Positions 14,101-26,600 of a DNA stretch of 64,000 nt are shown piece by piece; the first letter of the stretch is position 1; every line of letters starts with the position of its first letter. The translations under genes were made by a program, and so were the position numbers. The notes under the pieces are model-generated. The model was not told the DNA's origin and did not search any database. It saw nothing but the letters and a program-made list of their open reading frames with translations. Source of the stretch: Bretschneidera sinensis. Lineage: Eukaryota > Streptophyta > Magnoliopsida > Brassicales > Akaniaceae. Where the stretch lies: positions 95,257,873 through 95,321,872 of the forward strand of contig CM043704.1 in the NCBI GenBank assembly GCA_023935145.1, given 5' to 3'.

Positions 14101-17100
14101 CTTAATCAATGGCCTTTTAATACCGCCCCCTCGGACTCTCACCTTGTCCTCAAGGTGAAAGGTGGGAAATTGCTCGTTGAGAAACTCGAATTCTTCCTAG
14201 GAAGTCTCAAAATCTGGAAGATGCCTCCATTTAATTAATACCTCCGACTTCCCGTGTGCATTATAGCGTAATCCAACAACTGCTTCTGGTTCCACCTGCC
14301 ACTCTAGCTCTTCTGTAAGAACCTCAGGAATGGGTTGCAGCCTGGTAGTCATCCCTACTGCTTTCTTTAATACTGAAATATGGAACACTGGGTGAATGGA
14401 GGTAGCAGAAGGTAAGTCTAACTTGTATGCCACAGTGCCAACTCGAGACAGCACCTGATAAGGGCCAAAAAACTTAGGAGCTAACTTCTCATTTGCTTTT
14501 CTTGCTAAAGACTTGTGACGATAAGGACGCAGCTTAATATAGACCCAATCCCCAACCTCAAATTCGACTTCGCGGCGCTTCTTATCCGCATAGTCCTTCA
14601 TGCGTCTTTGGGAGCGGTTTAAGTGAAATTTGAGTTCATCTAATATGTGATCCCTAGCTTGTAGTTGAGCATCCACCTCGGACATAAGAGTGGAACCCCT
14701 TTCGAAACGAATCAATGGTGGTGGATCACGGTGATAGAGAGCACAGAAAGGAGTAGTGTGTGTGGAAGAATGGAATGAAGTATTGTACCAATACTCTGCC
14801 CAAGGTAACCACTTAACCCACTGCTTGGGTTTGTCTCCCGCAAAACAACTTAAGTAGGTCTCAATGCTCCGATTGACCACTTCAGTTTGCTCATCTGTTT
14901 GCGGGTGATAAGCGGTGCTGTGCTTCAACGATGTGCCCTGTAAACGAAAAAGTTCTGTCCAGAATTTGCTCAGAAACACCTTATCGCGATCTGAAACAAT
15001 GGAGCGGGGTATTCCATGTAAACGGATAATCTCTTTCACAAATACTGTGAAAACATCTTGGGCATTGAAAGGGTGTTTGAGTGGAATAAAATGAGCGTAT
15101 TTCGAAAAACGGTCAACCACCACAAATAAAGAGTTGAACCCATCGGATTTAGGCAATCCTTCCACAAAATCCATGGATAAGTCTTCAAAAACTTGGTCCG
15201 GGATGGGCAGTGGTTGCAGCAGCCCTGCAGGGCTTAGAGTTACATTTTTATTCGGTTGACAAACTGAACATTCGGCCACATAACGCTGCACTTGTTTCCT
15301 CATACCCCGCCAGTAAACATCTCTAGACAGCCTCTGAAATGTCCTTAAAACCCCAGAATGTCCTCCCATCTTCCCCCCATGATACTCCGCTAGTACTGCT
15401 GGTATGAGAGTGGATGCCGACGGAATCACCATCCGTCCTTTGTATAATAGAATTCCGTGCGATAGGCAGTAGACTGGAATTGAGTCTGATCCTTGTAGCA
15501 ACTGCTGTTTGATCGGTCCATAAAAAAGGTCGGAATCGATTTTGTTATTCAGCTCATCACCTTGCACACAACAAGAAACAGTGAGGGTAACCAGCTTGCA
15601 ACCCTTTTCTTTTCGTGACAACGCATCAGCTGCCTTATTCTCAGGACCAGGTCTGTATTCGATGTCAAAATTGTAACCCCACAGTTTCGAAACCCATTTC
15701 TGGTGCTCATCAGATACCAGCCGTTGGTCAAGCAAAAATCTTAGACTTCTCTGGTCAGTACGCACGATGAATTTGCGTCCTAAAAGATAAGGTCGCCACT
15801 TTTGGATTGCTAAAACAATAGCCATTAGCTCTCTCTCGTATACAAACTTAGCCCGAGCCCGCTGGTTAAGGACTTGACTAAAGAATGCGATTGGTCGCTG
15901 ATTTTGCATTAACACTGCACCGATGCCGAAACCAGAAGCATCAGTTTCTACCACAAAAGGTTGATGAAAATTAGGAAGAGCTAATATAGGAACAGTTGTC
16001 ATTGCTACTTTCAAGGCCTCAAATGCCTGTTGTGCTTCCTCATTCCACTTAAAACGATCCTTCATGAGTTGGTTTGTGAGTGGCGCTGCTATATGCCCAT
16101 AATTGTTAACAAATTTCCGATAGTACCCTGTTAATCCCAAAAATCCTCGTAGGGCTTTTAGGTTAGGAGGAGTTGGCCATTCCACCATTGCTTGGATCTT
16201 CCTAGGATCTGCTGCCACCCCTGTAGCCGATACAATGTGACCCAAATACTCCAACTCATTCTGTCCAAAAACGCATTTCTTGAGGTTAACCACTAAGGAC
16301 TGGGCTTTCATCGCCTCCAAAAGTGTTCTCAAGTGTTCCAAATGATCCCCCATAGATTTGCTATATATCAAGATGTCATCAAAAAATACCAATACAAATT
16401 TTCGAAGGTACTGCTTGAATACCTGATTCATTAAAGCTTGGAAGGTTGCTGGTGCATTCATCAATCCGAACGGCATCACAAAGAACTCGTAGTGGCCTTC
16501 ATGAGTCCGAAAAGCTGTCTTAGGTACATCTCGAGAGTTTACTCTAATCTGATGATATCCTGACTTGAGATCCAATTTAGAAAAGAATCGTGCTCCATGT
16601 AATTCATCTAAGAGCTCTTCTATCACCGGAATTGAAAATCTGTCTGGGACAGTCACACGATTCAAAGCTCTATAATCAACACAGAATCTCTAGCTACCAT
16701 CTTTCTTTTTAACCAGAATCACAGGGCTCGAAAAAGGGCTATGACTTGGCTGTATGATACCAGCTGTCAGCATGTCACTGACCAAACGCTCGATTTCATC
16801 TTTTTGCACTTGTGGATACCGGTATGGTCTTACGCTTACGGGTTCAACGCCTTCCTTCAACGTGATACAATGATCCAACTCCCATTGAGGAGGTAATTCC
16901 CTTGGCTCCTTCACCACTTCAGGATATTCTTGTAACAGTGTGTTGACCGCTTGGGACACCTCCATAGCTACTTCTTCGTTTCCATTCCATGAGACTGAGG
17001 TCCCCAATTCAAGCAAATACCCGTGTCCTTCATGCTGCACAGTTCGCATCATTGCCTTGAGCGATATCTGTTTTTTGCAAAGTCCTGGTTCCCCCTTCAG

Positions 17101-20100
17101 TGTTACCGTGGTTTGTCCTAAGGTAAATTGCATGGTTAATGCCTCCCAATTGACTTTCATCGCTCCCAATTTCGTTAACCATTACATTCCCAATATGACA
17201 TCTTCTTTTCCCAACTCCAAGGGTAGAAAATCCTCTATCACCTCTATTTCAGGAAGAGATAGTAACACACCTTTGCAAATGCCGTCTGTACACACTGTGC
17301 CTCCTGTTCCCATTATCACTTTGTACGCCCTAGTCGCTGTTATTGGTAGATTCAGCCGCTGTACAACCTCTCTAGAGATAAAGTTATGCGATGCGCCACA
17401 ATCTATCAACACTGTCACGATCTGTGCTCCAATTTCTCCTCGCAATTTCATCGTATGGGGATCGGTAAACCCCATTACCGAGTTCATAGAGAGCTCAATA
17501 GCTCCTTCTACGCTCTCAGTGACTTCTTCTTCCAGTTCTTCCTCTCTAGTTTCTTCAATCGCACCAGCATCATCTCCAATCAACACCTGTAGCTGCCGAT
17601 TCTTGCATAAATGACCCGGAGAAAGTTTTTCATCACAACGGAAACACAATCCCTTCGCGCGACGGCTCAACAACTCAGAATCGGTGAATCGCTTATAAGT
17701 TGATGAGTTTCGGTTCTCCGTCGTTGCCACCGGTGCCGTTTTTCTCTTATCAGGACCGGCGTGACCTGTGTTTGTGGTCAGAGATGGTCGTACCGGGTTT
17801 GAAGGTCGAAATGCTGTTGTTGCACTGTTGGTCGTATATATCTTAGGTTCATCTCGAAACGACGCCGTCTCGCTGTTTGCGATAAACCTTGGGTTCGAAT
17901 AAGAGGAACCCGACCCGTGACCCGTTGATCTGCCCCATGACCCCTTGGATTCAGGTCCGACCCGTGACGCCTGGAAGATATTGTTCTTATCTTCGATCAT
18001 TCTCGCCGCTTCCATCATCTCGACCAGATTATTAGGTCTGAGAAGATGCACCTCTGCTCGGATTGTTGATTTTAAACCATTGATGTAGGTGCTTTCGAGA
18101 ACTTCCTCCGATAGCCCCTTTAACGGTGATGCCAGGACTTCGAATCGTTCTTGATATTCTTCGACGGTGGTTTCTTGCCGTACGGTGAGAAACTTCTCGC
18201 ACAGAGATCCCTCCATCTTCGATCGGAACTGATTTAAGAAAGCCATTTTGAATTCGTTCCAGGTACGAAATCTGAACCTGTCTTCTATATATTGAAACCA
18301 TGCAAGAGCTTTCCCTTCCATGCTTAGAACCACTGCTTCTAATTTTTCCCCATCGTTCATCTTACTCAGAGAAAAATACCTTTCTGCTCGAAAATTGGTA
18401 ATTCCAATCTTCGAAACGTTCTATTTCCAAATGTCTCTGTCATCGCTCCTCCTCCCATAGTCTGTGTCTCCATCAACTGTGGTTGTTTCTGCTATCTTCC
18501 TTTCACGATGAAGAGCACGAATCATCCCTCCGCGCCATTTGATCCATCTTCTCCATCAAAATAGCCATTGATTTCTCTAAGTTCCCTACTGATTTTTCCA
18601 TGCTCCCCACTGTCTTCTCCAAACTCCCAACTGACTTCTCCAACCCACCGATTTTTTGAGTTTCAATTTCCATCTTCTCCTCTAACGCCTCCACTTTCTT
18701 TTGTGCCAACTAATCCCAAAAGAACTGCTCTGATACCAATTTGATAGAACTCTGTTTACAGATTAATGAATTTTGTATGCTTATAATAGAAAAGAAGTAA
18801 GAATGTAGTTAGAATAGGGAAATTTGTATGATATTAATCAAGGATAGTAGTGAAATACAGAGAAAATAGTGAAGCTAGGATTTCGAGAGCCTAGTCTCTC
18901 CCTTTGATCTCACCAATTGTCTGCCCCTCCCCTCTTCTCCCTACTATTATTTAAACTAGAAGTATCAGCTGAAAATAACAAACTCAACAAAGCCAGCTCA
19001 AAGCTAGCTCATCTAACTAACTCCCTGCTAACAGAATTTAGAAGTTTCCCCTGCAACTAGACCCACATTCCTTTGTTGGGCCTTTGCCGCACATAAGTGC
19101 TCTTAATCAATGGCCTATCAGTATCCTCATGACTTATTGATTGCAACCCATTCAAGTCAAAGTCAAAGTTATTAAAAAACAAAATGAAAAAAGTCAAAGT
19201 CTTGTGGATCCAATGTTCTCGGATCTTGTCTCATTAGGTGGTATCGACTAGTTTTACTTGAAACGTGGTAAGTGTACGCGGTACGAGATAAAATTAGTTA
19301 GAACACTATTTGGGGTCGTGGTACGTTATATATAAAATAAAACATACTATATATTAATAATAAATTTATAAAAATAGAAAAAAGCAAATCAAAATGCGTG
19401 GTCATTTTAACTTTGTTTACAAAGGAACCCTTTTGATTTTTAATTTTTAGCTTAGGTTTTGATAAAAAACTTAGCTTGTAGTTTACATCCTCGAGACCCG
19501 TGGGTTCTTGGTAGCCATTTGAATAGGTTTGGGTCTATGGGTATTCAAAGCTTTAAGAGATAGGCATTAGAGTAATCGAGGCATTTTGTTTGAAAGAAGT
19601 GGGTCTATCAAAACTTGGGCCAAAGTAAGTTGTTTAGGCTGTTAAGAGAGGCACTGTGGTGTTTCATATATATAAGTGGGTAATCTATTAGGAGAGGTCA
19701 AATTAAAAATTGATTACAAATAATATAATAATATTTCATATAAATATAAATATCTTGTATTGCTAAACCCACATACTTGAGTCTTTGGCTTCTCTCCCTG
19801 TCTCCCTGAGTCAGAGAATACAAACTTCCCATAACCTTCCCAAAGCCTTTCTCTCTCCCCGATCACCGGTCATTCCTCTTACCCACTGTGGCGGCTCCTT
19901 CCTCCCTCTCCTCTGAAGCGGCATGCATTTTCCTTGACTGAGCGGAGGCAGATTGCTAGTGGCGACGGCTTGCAGTTTCACTGACTTCTCTCCCTCCGCT
20001 TGCAACATAGCGGCCATTTCCTTTCTCTCCATGATCTGTATGTTTTTTTCTACCTTTCTCTTTGTTGCATATCAAACAGTATGTGTATAGCTGAGAATCT

Positions 20101-20587
20101 GGGATCGTTGATAATCACAAGTAGCCACGTTCCAAGTAACTCTAGTACCGACGTTGTGACCTAACTGTTTGTTATGGGTGTTGAGCCATGGATTATTGTA
20201 ATTTATGAGTTTGGGTTTATTGATTTCAGATTGGATCAAGTTTGTTATTGGTATGGGTTTCTTTGTAACGAGTTGATGCATGTGTATACTCCAACTTGAG
20301 GGGGAGTATTGAGAGTCCTAATTAGATTTCCTATTATGGCCATGTTTGGGTTGTTATTAAAGCTAACTTAAAAGTATCCAACTAAATTTTGCCTTGAACC
20401 CATTTAAGCTAACTTGCTTTAAGTTAGCTTAAATAACAACCCAAACATGGCATATGTGTCATAGTAGGTTTCTTAAATCTTATCTAGTTTATGTCTCCTA
20501 GTCCTATTAGGTGTGATATTCATAAATCTATGTATAAAACTGTTGAATTGTATTCATATAATTTTTTTTATAGTAAATTGTATTCAC

Positions 20588-20625
<38 letters not shown>

Positions 20626-23600
20626 GAGTTCTACAATATTTCTATTCAATATCTCGTCTCCTTCTCTCTGTTTGAACCCTAACCTAAATTTCAATAGACT
20701 TCATGATGTTATCTTACTTCAGATAGTTTATTAATTTGAAAGCATTACTCACACAGAGACAACAATACAGATAGTAAACACAAGCTCCCCGTCATCATTC
20801 CCCCTTAACCCATAAGTGTCCAACCAATGTAATCATTATTTATCAAAGATAATGGTGCAAAGCCCTACGTAGCTACATCCAATCTTAAAGAAAAACAAGA
20901 TCTTAATTGCATCAGTCACGTGGGCAAAGCATGCCTAGTTTGACACAAGAAAACAATACCAAATATACAAATTTTTTCAGGAAAATATGAACATAAAATG
21001 CATAACCCCGTCATCTCCCTCTCTCTATTTAAACCCTAAGCTAAATTTCAACCGACTTCATGATGTTATCTTACTTCATATAGCTTATTAATTTGAAAGC
21101 AATACTCACAAAGAGACAACAATACAGCTAGCAAACACTAGCTCCCCAACAGTAAGAAACCTTGTAACTCAAGCAATTTTAATCATGAGTCCAACCAATG
21201 TAATCATTCTTTATCGAAGATAATGGTGCAAAGCCCTACATGGCTATGCCCAATCTTAAAGAAAAACAAGATTTTGATAGCATCACTCACGTGGGCAAAG
21301 CATGCCTAGTTTGACACAAGAAAACAATACCAAATATACAAACTTTTGCTGGAAAATATGAATATAAAATGCATTACCCCCATTCACATGTGGATTCTAT
21401 TTTATAAAATCAAACAACACATGAAGAGTTTAATACGGTTGTGTGAGAGAAGAAGAGAGGTAATGAATAATTCCTAAATCTTATCTAGTTTATGTCTTCT
21501 AGTCCTATAAGGTTTGATATTCATAAGTTTATATATAGGACTGACATAATTAACAATAATAATAAGAGTTCTACAATATTTCTATTCAATATCTCACCTC
21601 CCTCTCTTTGTTTAAACCCTAACCTAAATTTCAACCGACTTCATGATGTTATCTTACTTCAGATAGCTTATTAATTTAAAAGCATTACTCACAAAGAAAC
21701 AACAATACAGATAGTAAACACAAGCTCCCCAACAGGAAGAAACCATGTAACTCAAGAAATTTTAATCATGAGCGTCATCATTCCCTTCTTAACCCATAAT
21801 TGTCCAACCAATGTAATCATTCTTTATCGAAGATAATGGTGCAAAGCCCTACATGGCCACATCTGATCTTAAAGAAAAACAAGATCTTAATTGCACCACT
21901 CACATGGGCAAAGCATGCCTAGTTTGACACAAGAAAACAATACCAAATATACAAACTTCTGCAGGAAAATATGAATATAAAATGAATTACCCCCATTCAC
22001 ATGTTGATTCTATTTTAGAAAATAAAAAAACACATATGAAGAATAGAATACGGTTGTGCGAGAGAAGAAGAGAGGTTATAAATAATTCCTAACCTCAAAA
22101 CGATCAATAAAAAATCCAAGCCATAGTCTATGAGCAATTATTTGTTCAACGGGGTTAATTTCAGGATTCATTTCTGGTTCCCCTGGGACCAGGTGTGGCC
22201 TTAGTTTGGCAGCAGGTCCAGAGTATCTCACATCAGATGCAAAAAGACCTCGTTTTGTATCAATTGTCCATAGCCATGCATCAACAAGTTCAGCAAGGAC
22301 AAGAGAACCCAGCTGTGGTGCAGCAGAAACTAGCCAAGTCCAAATGAAAACACCGGTTTCCATTGCATCAGGCGTGGAAATATAAGCTGGACACCAACAA
22401 AGAAGACGTAGAAGTTGTGAGAAGCCCTCTACATTTGATTTTGACTCAGAACCCTGTCCAGGAAAACAAAAGACCATCAGTAAGAAGAAAAGAATGGACT
22501 CAGAATAATGACAAACACAAAAAAAAAAATCCATATACGAAGATGACTAGACAAGAAGATAGTTTTTACCAGATTTGACAGAAGTAGTGCAGTAGCCTGA
22601 GAACAAGTTTCCAGAAACTGTGACTTGTCCACTTCCCCACCTTTCTCAGCAGTGTTCACAAATTGTTGAAGGAGACGGACAAACTTGGAAATCAACATCT
22701 CATTAAATGAATCATCCTCAGTTTGCAGTGGTTGAGAAAATGCTCCAGATATCAACCTTTGAAGCCCAAAACCCGTGGGTGCATTGCTAGATTGAAATCC
22801 GCCAATGCTATTATATAACCTTCTCATTCCAACAATTTCTCCAGCATGATTGCACTTCACTGTTGCGCTCACTATACCAGTACTAAGCACCTCCAAATTG
22901 AAGGCTTCTGACAATTTCAAATTTGCTCCCGATGCAGCAGCTGCAGCAGCCATGACTGCCGGAATATTTGCTGTTTGTATGCCTGTCCAATCATTTTTAC
23001 TCGTGCCAATCCTTATCTCAGATAAAAGAGAAACCACGTCAGTTGAATGCTGTGCTCTCTGCCATGTGTTTGCTTTACAAAGCTTATCCTGAAGTATACA
23101 TTTTGAAACAAACAAGTAAATAAAAATCCATCATGAAATGGAACAAAACCAAGTCTCCTGAGAATGGCATTGACATTAAATCAAATTTAAGGAAATAATA
23201 ACTACAAAACAGCAGTAAGAATGGAAGTACAAGCAGTAGTAGTCAGTTAACTAAGCACCCATGTGAGAGCTTGTAATAACAAGAATATCACCAAAAATAA
23301 AGATAGGACCAACCAACCAAAGAGTCATAAAGAAGCATATTAGATTATGTCCTTTGTTTTTCACATGTATAATTTGTTTATCCAGAAAAAAAGGACAATT
23401 CCAGATAATTCTTGAGATACCAAATTGTTGATCATCAAATGTATGATCATCCAGAAAGCAACAGATAGTTAACTCACAGTCACCAAACGTCATTTAGCAG
23501 AGGTGAGAAGAGAAACGGGTAACACTTCTCTGGGCTGTTGTTCCTTCAGGTAAGCATACAAATCATATATATAGGGGGGAAAATAAAAAAGAAAAGGTGT

Positions 23601-26600
23601 GCCCCATGCGCACAGGGAGTACAGAAAAGAGAATCTCCAAATCTCAGTACCAAATAAAGTAATGTAGATCATCCACATAGGACTCTCATGCCAGACAATG
23701 TTTCCAGATTAAATTGGGGAAAACAAAAATAAATAGAGAACAACTTTTACTAGCATCTACTATGAGTCTAGTCATCAACCTGAAGCAAACCCTGGCTAGT
23801 GCATGGAGCATATGAAAGTGATATTATTATCCATTCCCGAACAACTTTTTGGTACAAAGACCGAACAGCCACTGCCCAAGCAGGATCGGTGACAACAGTG
23901 GAAGGTGCCTCATCATGAACAGAAAAAAGCAGGGTATCTAGACAAGATGAATTCCACAAAACCTGCGTTCATTATACATCCATTTATTTCACAATGTATT
24001 AAGCTTCTTAAGGAGCATGGAAAAATAAGTAAATCAATCAACAAACTGGAAAAGTTATCACCAATATGATTCTACCTGAGGAAACCTATCTCTGAGCTGA
24101 GTCAACAGGTTGACAGCAATATCCCTGATATGGTCCTCCCTCTGCGACATACTTTTTATGAGAAAACAGGTATGTGCAAAGAGAGTTGATTCTCTGATCT
24201 CCGCCTCATTTCCTGTTTCAGATGTTCGATCTTCCTGAACCCAGATGAAAAGATAAGTCATATTCGCATAGTAAGATGAGAGAGAGACCAAGAACAAACA
24301 TCATACCAGGAGGATAAGTTATACTACCATATTTCTACTGTTAAAAACTGACAATCAAGACAACATGAGTAATCCAGAAAAATAAATAATTTATTTAGAG
24401 GCACCATGATAAGAAAAAAAAATTTAAACAAAAATAATTACAGAGCATATAGAATGCGGATGTTCCTAGCAAATTAAAAGCCAAATGACGAACAGCAAGG
24501 CACTACAAGGGAGTGTAAGCCCTAATGTACTGAATAATATTATCATTTCTTAATTACATACTTCAGAATTTCAAAAATTATTTTTAATACAGTAAAAATA
24601 AGAAAACCCTTTTTACTGACATTGCAGGAGCATAGTAGTAAAACTAAACAGAAAGTCAACTATCAATGTCTAAACATTATTAATAAAAGATTATATTGAT
24701 TTAGCAGACTGAGAATAATATCAGCATGCCACAGGTTACACCTTCACTCATGAGACAAATAAGACATGCACTTTGGCATCCTCAAGGAACCAATAAACCC
24801 AAGGTAAACCACAAAGTATACCTCTTAAAAATCCCCGACCCATTCCCCCGCACACACAGGTCAAAGATATATACTTCAGAACAATTGCAGTACTAAGATT
24901 TAAGTGCCCAACTTATCAAGCAATTGATTAAACAAATAAACTTAATCATTTTAACAGCACCTTTGATAAAAGACATATGCCCCACTACAAAGTCCCAACT
25001 AAAGAATGAGGGTAATCCACCTGAGAAGATAGAAAAAGCACATTGCTTCAAAAGCATCATGTGAAATGTAGACATACCAGCCAAGACACAGCTGTTTCAA
25101 ATGCCTTGTGAACAATTGCGGTCAAACACTGGAAGACAGCCGGCATAAGATTTGGAGTCTTTAGGTATTCAAAGACACAACTAAAGGCACTTCTAGAAGC
25201 AGTCACACTGGTGCCACCATTAAGAATGCCTCCATTTTTACTGAATCGTATGATCTCCAGAAAAGCAACTGCAAGAAGATAAGTCGCCTTCACACCTGTA
25301 AAACAGACAAAAAACAACATTTCATACATCAAGCAAGTATGCAAGAGAATTGTGAAGACCATTAGTAAGGACTAATTCTGCAAAATAAAGGCCAAAACAA
25401 TCAGTTTTTCCTGACATCTAAAGCTAATAATTTCAACTAGCAAGCAGTCAATTAACAAAAAGAATGCACATTATCCACCAGAAGATATAGAAAGTTCATT
25501 TAACCTGAAATTGTGCTCATCGCTGTAACATCAACTCGCCCACATAAAGCAGCAGAAAGAGTAGTTCTTTGGGTTGTCGCTGCTTTCTCATTGCCACTCG
25601 CTCGACGACTGCCAGGATTGTGAAGGGCATTGAGTTCTAGCTCATCTTCAAGCCATTTCACAGAGCTGACAACCTGCAGAAGAGCATATTGTCACTTCAA
25701 ACTTCAAATAGGGACATAGTCTAAGAAATTTCAAAGCAGTAATTAGAAACTCAGAGAAAGTTTTAGAGAAAAAGTTAGAAATCATTCAGACTGAGTAGAC
25801 AACGCCAATCCAGAGAAGCATAGCTGCATTCCAAATAAAAAATTAAATTAACCTTCATACCAGAGTTGCCAAGTCAAGTAACCAGCACCTAGGAAATTGG
25901 TTATTGGCTCTCCCTAAGCAGCATAGGAATCAGAATATTTTACGTATTCACAAAGACTAATGATACTAACGCATGCAAAACAGCGTGGACAGACATAAGT
26001 ATCATATATTGTCTACTCATATGATATCTTGTAGCCGCATGTCTAAGGAGTTAAGAAGAGCTTTAACCTTGGTACCTCTATCTATCTTTAGGATCGTTTG
26101 GAATGAGAGGTACAGAAGGGCGTTTGACAGGTTTGGCACCCCTTGGTGCCTTTTAATGAATACTTTTTGCTTATTAAAAAAAGGAATCCCCTGACCTGAG
26201 AGAGAGAGAGGGAGAAAGGGAAGGAGGGAGGAGGGAGGATGGAGGGGGGAAGACCTAGAGAGAAGAATGATGCAAACTACATAGGCCTTGTTTGGAAGTT
26301 GCTTAAGTGCAACTTAAATCACAAAAACTTAAAGTTTCTAGAGTTTTTTAACTTTAGAAACTTTAAGTTTTTGTGATTAAAGTTTCTAGAGTTTTTCAAC
26401 TCTAGAAACATTAAGTTTTTGTGATTTAAGTTGCATCTAAGCAAATGCCCAAACAATGCCATAATAACATTCACAAGCATATACTTATTTTGGAGGTACT
26501 CGATACAAGTATCTATCCAAATATAGGTTTCTTAACTTCCTTTTCCAGACATCAATCATTCACTGTATCCTTCATCAAAGATTGTCAAGGAATGATATAT

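Larger units (their letters stand above)
13752..19120 (-). mobile_element. Ty3/gypsy chromovirus-type LTR retrotransposon, inactivated
   Basis: A 5,369-bp element is bounded by a perfect 5-bp target duplication GTATC (13747-13751 and 19121-19125). On the minus strand the order is 5' LTR (19120-18742), PBS (18738-18727), gag, protease, RT, RNase H, integrase, chromodomain-like end, polypurine tract (about 14137-14123), 3' LTR (about 14121-13752). By eye the LTRs differ at about seven positions plus an 11-bp indel, so the insertion is young on a plant time scale. The reading frame still carries three nonsense codons and a frameshift. It is nested inside the LTR element at 13107-20696. Confidence 0.95.
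13107..20696 (+). mobile_element. non-autonomous LTR retroelement hosting nested insertions
   Basis: The 5' LTR is 13107-13330 and the 3' LTR 20307-20696. The termini TGTTGA and TCAATA are near inverse complements. The primer-binding site is TGGTATTAGAGC (13331-13342) and the polypurine tract CTTGAGGGGGAG (20295-20306). Flanks AACTT (13102-13106) and GACTT (20697-20701) are a 4/5 target duplication. Once the nested gypsy element is removed, the interior is only about 1.6 kb and shows no gag or pol, so this is a TRIM/LARD-like element copied in trans. It inserted in PI4KA intron 13 before the gypsy element and the MITE. Confidence 0.85.

Noticed and set aside
16940..17614. Open frame of 224 codons on the plus strand
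   Set aside because: It is exactly antisense to the gypsy gag-protease-pol region, whose family motifs are clear; the plus-strand protein has no recognisable feature.
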